The notes below the pieces were generated by a model. It was not told the DNA's origin. It saw only the letters and a list, made by a program, of their open reading frames with translations, and did no database searches. A stretch of 64,000 nt of DNA. Origin: Populus alba (Eukaryota > Streptophyta > Magnoliopsida > Malpighiales > Salicaceae). The stretch's first letter is position 1, and every line of letters starts with the position of its first letter. Both the position numbers and the translations under genes were made by a program. This document shows, piece by piece, positions 57,107 to 64,000 of this stretch. Where the stretch lies: NCBI RefSeq assembly GCF_005239225.2, contig NC_133293.1, positions 21,482,333 to 21,546,332 of the forward strand. The letters run 5' to 3'.

Positions 57107-58625
57107 ATAACCATGGTTAGGATGGGTTTTAACCGTGGTGATGGTTGGAATTTTGGATAATTTGGAGTTTGGAAAGAGTTTGCTATATGGGGAATTTCTT
57201 GTGTGGGGTTATTCACACTCAAAGTATGGTGCTCTGTGGCTATGTCGTGAGGTGGACCAATGGGTCCTGTGTAGATGAGAAAAAAAGGGTTTGGTGTGGG
57301 ATGGGGACAAAAGAAGTTAGGCATTTTTGTTGAAAAAATTCCTTTTTTTCTCTTTTTTAATCTCCTTTTGTGCTAAAAAATAATTGGGTGTCATTTGGAA
57401 ATTTTGGAATTTCTAACCCTATATTTTAGAATTACCTTTTGTAGCTTATTAAATTACATATTTAGATTCTATTCTACCATCTTTTTTTTGTATATATAGC
57501 ACGTATTTGTATCCTTTTAATAGTTTATAAGATAAAGTTAGTTTGAAGATATAATTTTTTTCTATTCCATGTAAATCACAATTTTTTTTCTTAAATAGGA
57601 TAATATCAATTTTCTTAAATAGGATTTAACAAGAGTTATTAAATTACTCAAAATTAATAGATTTAAATCTATATTTAAATAAAAGTTTGAAAGTAGGATT
57701 CAACCACACGAATTATATAGACTTGACAAAATTTTGTAGGTGGGAATTAGCTGTATTCTTTAAAATTTTCCTTTCTTGTCAATCTTAATATATTTCATAT
57801 ATACATCGTACTTTGTTTTTACATTAAAAAACATATACTAGCAATAACTTAATTTTTCATGGAATCTATCAATATATCATTAGTTTGAAAAAATATTTTT
57901 TTATTAAACAATTTTAACGTGTTTAGCTTTATAAATAGTATCGAAATCTTTAAATGATATAAATCATTTGTGAAAAAAATCCATAAAAAAAGAAGGGAAT
58001 CCGTGTCAATTTATAAAACTTATGACCTAGATCATTTGATTAGAAGCATTAAACTTGGAAAAACTATGAAACTCAAATCTTTTTTTAAAAAAAAAATATC
58101 AATGGAAAAAATTGAAAAAAAAATATTCAATTATAAAAAAAGAATTAAAAATATAAAATAGTAATCAAATGATCATTTAAAAAAAAAACAAAAAAGATAT
58201 TTTAATTGAAGGACAAAATTTAAAACAATTGAAAGTTTATAAAATAAACAAAAAAAAAAAAAAACCAAAACTAGATTTGAAAAAAGAAGAGGACAAAGAT
58301 TTTAGGCTGAATGATAAAATTAAAAAACAAAGCAAAAACCTACAAAAGGGTTATGGACAAAAATAACAAATCAAAAAATAAGGATTGATACTTGAGTATC
58401 TCCAACGGACCACCATAAAGTTTTAATTATCAGACACGAGTTTTGAGAAAAGAGAGAAAAAAGAGGAGGGAAAAAACAATTCCAGCTAAAATTCATTCAA
58501 AAATACCAACACATGTGTCAATAATAAAGGAAAGGAATATTGTGAAGAATCTAATGACGTGCCATAAAATAATCTTTCATCATCGAAGAACATTGTACAA
58601 GCCATCAAAGCATGGTGGAACCCTT

Positions 58626-58676
58626 CCACACGTGGCTGCGTGTATAGCACGCGTAGTTGCTTGTATAACACGTGAC
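58626..58676. promoter_or_regulatory. paired ACGTG (G-box/ABRE-like) motifs
   Basis: ACACGTGGC and ACACGTGAC about 40 bp apart flank a CACGCG, within a short repeat (TGTATAGCACGCG and TGTATAACACGTG). They are about 1.5 kb upstream of the EIL TATA box. Whether they act on EIL is unknown. Confidence 0.35.
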
Positions 58677-58721
58677 TAATAATTTTAAAATTTTAATAAA
58701 TACAAAATTCCATCCGGAAAA

Positions 58722-58744
58722 CCCCACACCCCACCCCACCCCCC
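58722..58744 (-). other. G-quadruplex/i-motif pattern
   Basis: The plus strand has C runs of 4, 4, 4 and 6 separated by ACA, A and A. The minus strand therefore fits a four-tetrad quadruplex with very short loops. A 14-A run follows directly. Confidence 0.7.
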
Positions 58745-59189
58745 AAAAAAAAAAAAAAATTAAAACCCCCTTGTAAAGAATACATGATACTTGTGAATGG
58801 ATGAAACAGATGGTGTGAGTGACTACACAATATGTTTTCTGGAACAATTAAAAAACGTACGGCAGTTAGCAGATTCGGGACGGCGCCCGAACGTGCATAA
58901 ATGGAAGCCTTGCTTCGTGGAAAGAGGTCAATCTCATTTATTTAATATTTTGACTAATTAATTACATTTACTTATTTTCATGTTTTTTTTTTCCCAGATT
59001 CCATTTTACCATGTCTAGCCTTTTTTTATCCGTTTCATTTTTATAGTTTCATGAACGTAGTTGTAAGACTTGTACTGGGCGAGTTAATAAAAAAAATAAT
59101 AAAAATAAATTAAATTTTATCTAGATTTTAACCAAATCACAAATAAATTTATGATTAATATAAAAATAACACGACTTAGGTTCCATGTT

Positions 59190-59375
59190 AAAAAGTCATT
59201 TGGTTTTACCTGTGTTTTTTAAAAATTTAATTTTTTTTGTTTTGGTTAAAAATTAATTTTTTTATATGTTTTAGATATTTTTGATGTGTTGATTTTAAAA
59301 ATAAAAAAATTATTTAAATATATTTTAACACAAAAAATATTTTAAAAAATAACTATAACTAAACTCCTAATTAAA
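59190..59375. mobile_element. MITE-like AT-rich element
   Basis: It carries the family core TTTTGATGTGTTGATTTTAA and an AAAATATTTTAAAAAATAAC-type right end, as in the copies at 8866 and 15471. Confidence 0.45.
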
Positions 59376-60316
59376 CGTATAATATATATAATGAGCTTTG
59401 TAACGCTTTTGTGTTGCCCAAATCAGTCACGCCCTCTATGTAAATTAAATTGATTCCTCCACCTTCTAAATGTGTGTCTTGTTTGTGTCCTTGTAGTCCT
59501 TTTTTGGTCTTGACGGTTTTCTTTTTTTCTAAAACCGCTGAAGATATTCTGTAAATTAATTTTCTGTCTACTGATTCTTGCTCGATGCAATCACAATAAA
59601 GTTTTTCTTGCCTGCACGTGATGTGTAAATCAAAGAAAACCATGTCCCAACCATAAAAGCTTTCAATTTAGTAAAGTGACTTTCTTTTAGTCTTCAATAT
59701 TCCCCATTTTGTATATAAAAAAATAAAAAAATTAATTGAATTTAAAAATATTATTTTATATTTTTAGTTTACAATGTTTAGGAACGTGATACAAATAATA
59801 TTCTATAAAAATTTAATTTTTATTATTATTTTTTTAAAAAAAAACAATTATAATTACATTCTCAAACAGGTATAATCTGGATGATCCGTTTAATCTAAAT
59901 TTATGATTACATTTTATAACTATAGTCTTAATCTCGATATACAAAACCTATTCCATCGAGACCTTACCTTGATTATTTGAAAAGGAAAAAAAAAATCATC
60001 ACAATACTTTTTAAAAAGTAATTTCCCTTCCTTAATTACATGGAACATATGTAAAAAGAACATGATCAAGATATGCAAAAATGCACCCGATATTAAAACA
60101 AAAAAGGGAAAAGTTAATCAATGAAGCTTAGGTATGATACTCAATATTACATGCCGTTTCTCAATTTATTTATTTTTCCCAGGTAAATCCATGCGGAATG
60201 CCCATGTGATTAAGAAATAAAAGAAATCAAATTAAAGATCCAATGAAATGGAGTGCAGGTTGCACATTACTGCTGAATTGGGGATGCAATGGTTCACTGT
60301 ATCTATTTTCCTCTAA

Positions 60317-60380
60317 AGTGGCCCTTTCCTGCTTTAATTCTCAGTTTTAGTGGCCCTTTCCTGCTTTAATTCTCAGTTTT
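60317..60380. repeat. 32-bp perfect tandem duplication
   Basis: AGTGGCCCTTTCCTGCTTTA and the 12 bases after it occur twice in a row with no difference. Confidence 0.95.
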
Positions 60381-61714
60381 ATTCCCTTAATTTGTTCATC
60401 CAATGTAATAAAATGTATTTTAATTAATGTTTTTGCATGAATAATGCCGTGTCTAATGGCTTTTCAAGCATGTATTCAAGACCAGTCGACAGTGTCTCTG
60501 GCATCTTGTAATGATACTATATTGCAATGTATCAAATCGGAGCTTAGGTTTGTGCACAAAGTTAAGTCTTGTTCTGTGGATGTAAGAGTGACAAGTACTG
60601 CTAAGTTTTTAAGAGCATTTTTTATGATTTGTTGGATCCATAAATAAATAAAATATTAGCACTCCATATTTCTCCTCCAATGGTGGCAATGCATTCAGAG
60701 ACAGTCAACCATATTAACACGGATAAATATATAAATGTGTTTTTTTAAAAAAATAATATCCGGCTATTGCTTTGAGGTAAAGATAATAAAAATAAAAAAT
60801 AATATCTCTCATGTATTTTACATTTTAAAAACTTAAAAATTCAATTAGAAATCATTATAAAAATAGATTTACGTTATGTTTATGTTTTTATTTCTCTAAT
60901 CAAACGTATTTATATTCATGTGATTTTTGTATTTTATTTTTCGAGACAGTAATCTAGCACTTTCTAAATATTTTTATTTGAAAAATAAAAATAAAGGGAG
61001 AAGGGAAGGTGGTGGTGGTTATTACATTGAGTTTTGAGAAAGGTTACCTAATGCAACTATATATGATACGTTTTGAATCATTGTTTATGTATATATTTAC
61101 TTCTTGATATTCGGATTATTGTTTTTAGAATTTAGAACTTATTTATTTATTTATTGTATTTTCTTATTAAAAATCACTGGCTTCATTATTTGAAAGTCAT
61201 TAAACCCTCAATTTTAAAAGTTATTTTTTTAGAATTTTAAAAATATTTATCATACAATATAAATATTAGTTCTTTTATCATCATCAATCTTCTACTTTGT
61301 AAGCTTTGAGAAATAAAATATTGGCGTAAATATATAATTATTAACTGTACAAACACTCATAAACTTTTTTCTTTCTTGAGCGTTTTAAATTCTGTAACAT
61401 CATCAATTACTATTCCTCACTCGATTCAAATGAATTTAGACAGAAACCATACCCTACATTCTTAAAAAAAAAAAAATGATATGTCGCAGTCGAACTATGT
61501 AATTATGTATTATTCATCAAATATTTTAACATGACATGTAAAATTGCTCGCATTGGTTAGAATGCCAAGCAAGCCATAAGAAAAATATGGCTTCGTGCCC
61601 CCCGCACATAATTCTTTTGTGGAATGGTCACGTTACATCATAGAATAAAAATAAACCTTTAAAATCTTTATTGGTATACTATAGTTTTTAGTGTAAAAAA
61701 TAACTAAGTATTTA

Positions 61715-61870
61715 TTTGATACTGTGGTGTAATATATTTTTTATTTAAAAAGATATCAATTTTTTTTATTTTTCTATATTTTAATATCAACACATTAAAA
61801 TCATTAGAAAATACAAGAAAAACATCAAATTAATAGTTTTTTTAAAAAATTAAAAATAAAAGTTCCGGTA
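61715..61870. mobile_element. MITE-like AT-rich element, opposite orientation
   Basis: It contains TTAATATCAACACATTAAAA, the reverse complement of the family core. Confidence 0.4.
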
Positions 61871-62270
61871 TTTCCAATTAACTTCTAATTATTGCGTCGG
61901 CAAAGCTCCAAAGCCAATTACTGTGAAAATCATTTAAAACGTAACCTTTTTTTGTTTTTTTTTTTGTAAACTTTCATCTAACAAAAATAGAAATTTGCCA
62001 TCAATGTCATTTGAGTGCTCCCTTGTTTCTTTTTCGGTGTGTTAATTTCCTCAACAGTAAAAAGCAAAAAACAATTCTTAAGAAAAGAAAGGACCAGTAG
62101 CAGCCGCCACGCAGGTGGGGAAACCAACTGCCTCCATGTAAAAAACCCCACCTAAAAATCCCTCTCAGAACCTGACACGTATCACATCAAGTAGGTCTCA
62201 CCTTGTCTTAAAAATGGTGGAGGCCATGTCACCTCCTCGAATAAAATGATTCAATTTAGTGGCAGCCAAC

Positions 62271-62356
62271 CCTCTCAACCTTTCCCTGTCCCCTCGCAAG
62301 TTCTGGACTCTCTCTCTCTCTCAACCTTTCCCTGTCCCCTCGCAAGTTTTGGACTC

Positions 62357-62387
<31 letters not shown>

Positions 62388-62390
62388 CCC
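62271..62390. repeat. 50-bp duplication ending in a (CT)n tract
   Basis: CTCTCAACCTTTCCCTGTCC and the following CCTCGCAAGTT(C/T)TGGA occur twice, each followed by CT repeats. The second CT array is longer (about 62351-62388). Confidence 0.92.
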
Positions 62391-62844
62391 CTTAGAATTA
62401 TCCTCTGCAATCTCTGCGAAATAAAGGACGTGATGATATTTTGGCACTGGTTGGATTTGGGGATTGGAACTCGTATTTCAAGCAAAGTTCATGACAGTGA
62501 TGGGACTTTTGGGGGTCTTTTTATACTTCCCTGTGAATAATATAATATATTTGCATCATTGCCACCCGTAGAAATTCCACAATTCTATAATCTGGACCGG
62601 TAGCCTCGTAGGCCAATATAGATCATGTTTGTGGTTAAATTATATTTTTTAAAAAAATAAATTTATAAATAACACTTTAATTTGTAAATAAACCATTAAT
62701 TTACACATCAATATAGATCATGACTGATATTGCGGTTCAACGACAATTATAAAACTCGTATAACACTTTGTCTGGGTATAAAACGGGAAGGGAACAAGAT
62801 GGGAAGTGTGAAAGAAAGAGGAGAGGGAATGCCACAAAAGGTTT

Positions 62845-63060
62845 TGAAACTTTTAAAAGTGATTGTGATTGTGTTTTTAAAATATTTTTTATTTAAAAAT
62901 ATATTAAAACAATATATTTTTTATTTTTTAAAAATTAATTTTAGTATTAGTGTATTAAAATAATCTAAAAATATATAAAAAAATATTAATTTGAAGCAAA
63001 AAAAAAATAAAATTTTTTTAATTTTTTTTAAATATTTTTAAAAGAAAAAAACTAAGAGGG
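62845..63060. mobile_element. MITE-like AT-rich element
   Basis: It begins TTTTAAAAGTGATTGTGATT, with an internal TTAGTGTATTAAAATAATCT that is a diverged core, and ends in AAATATTTTTAAAAG. A further partial copy follows at 63080-63200. Confidence 0.4.
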
Positions 63061-64000
63061 CCATAAAAAATTAAAAGTTGTTTCACGGTTGTAGTTTTTT
63101 AAAAGTATATTTTATTTTAAAATATATAAAGATAATGTATTTTTAAAAAATATTTTTAATAGTAATTATTTTCAAGTTTAAAACACAATTTTAAATGCAT
63201 AGTCATTCTTTCATTAATTATTGGAAACAGTAAGAAATTAAGAGGAAAAGATTCTCAAAAATAAAATTAAACATCTCTAGTTTAGAAAAAGAATTGTTTT
63301 TATCAACGATGAAATCTTAAATTAATAAGTCAAGTAAATATATTTTTTTCGTATCTTCTCAAACGTAGCGTAAATATGTGGTCGATATGCTTCCATGACA
63401 TGACAATCAAGCAGCAACTTGTACATTACTATATCATGGTGGCTAATGACTATCACATGCACCTTGCTCTAATTGATTTTTTTTAAAAAAATTTATAATT
63501 CAAGATTCATTTTATTCCCCCATGAAATATTTTGTTGTTATGATCACATAAAATAATTAAAAAATAAAAATACATTCCACAAACTCTTAAAATGAAAGAG
63601 GAATGATTATTAATTCTTTTCCATTTTAAGAAAATGAAGTGACTTGTAATTGATTTTTTCCTTCTTTTTGGTAGTTCTAGATCATATTGTGATAGCGTAT
63701 AGTGTGATCATAGCACGATAAATCATTTAAAAAAATATTATTCTACTTACGAGTTGGAGTAAGAGATTTTTGTTTTTAAAAAAACACCCCATGAAGTAAC
63801 TCTTGTACCATAAAGCGGATAATATACCTACAACAATGTTGGCCAAAAAATTATATGCTTGAAAGAAACACAAAAATATCAAAAGCTTACTAAACCCTGT
63901 TTGTTTTTAGGTTTTAAAAGCGTTTTTAAAAAAATTTAAAATTTTTTTATTTTTTTATTTTTGCTTTAGATTAATATTTTTTTTGTATTTTTTAATCATT

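Larger units (their letters stand above)
57107..63999. other. AT-rich intergenic region right of EIL
   Basis: No gene was recognised in almost 7 kb. Open frames here are short and of A/T-biased composition. Contents are MITE-like segments (about 59190-59375, 61715-61870, 62845-63060, 63080-63200, 63895 to the edge), a G/C-rich tract (58722-58744), a pair of ACGTG motifs (58626-58676) and two short tandem duplications. Confidence 0.6.

Noticed and set aside
57970..58161. Lys-rich 63-codon frame
   Set aside because: A-rich DNA translates to poly-Lys/Ile; there is no coding signal.

Overview
The window is nuclear DNA of a flowering plant. Genes are intron-rich with GT..AG junctions, intergenic DNA is very AT-rich, and plant retrotransposons and plant-specific gene families are present. 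Protein similarity judged from memory, and the presence of a symbiosis kinase that Arabidopsis lacks, point to a woody eudicot of the Populus/Salix type. That assignment is inference. No bacterial operon, CRISPR array or phage signal was seen.

Layout. 1-3331: the 3' part of a Ty1/copia retrotransposon and its 3' LTR. It ends inside the LRR region of a decayed CC-NB-LRR resistance gene (3332-5263, minus). 5.5-20.8 kb: a tandem array of three NADH-cytochrome b5 reductase genes (all minus, nine exons each, all open). Copies 2 and 3 lie in a longer repeat unit that also carried a TPD1-like secreted-peptide gene, decayed in both units. The TPD1-like intron of unit 2 holds a 1.63-kb solo LTR, and unit 3 preserves the empty site. 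21.3-32.0 kb: organellar DNA gyrase subunit A (minus, 27 exons, 948 codons). 33.5-38.1 kb: an unrecognised 593-residue plant protein (plus, 8 exons) with a 4 x 108-bp minisatellite in one intron. 39.7-43.6 kb: a WRINKLED1-type double-AP2 factor (plus, 7 exons including a 9-nt micro-exon). 44.0-46.2 kb: a 5'-truncated FAR1/FHY3-related pseudogene. 47.7-49.9 kb: complete CCaMK/DMI3, the calcium/calmodulin kinase of root symbiosis signalling (minus, 7 exons). 53.1-57.1 kb: an EIN3/EIL ethylene-response factor (minus, one coding exon, one 5'UTR intron). 57.1-64.0 kb: AT-rich intergenic DNA with MITE-like repeats and short tandem duplications.

Exon structures for the CBR copies, GYRA, the 593-residue gene, WRI1, CCaMK and EIL were assembled by eye from splice consensus and protein continuity. 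Each total coding length is divisible by three. The genes do not form a functional cluster. The most informative parts are the CBR/TPD1 array, where copies 2 and 3 have changed cofactor-binding motifs, and the transposon histories that can be read from empty sites and target-site duplications.
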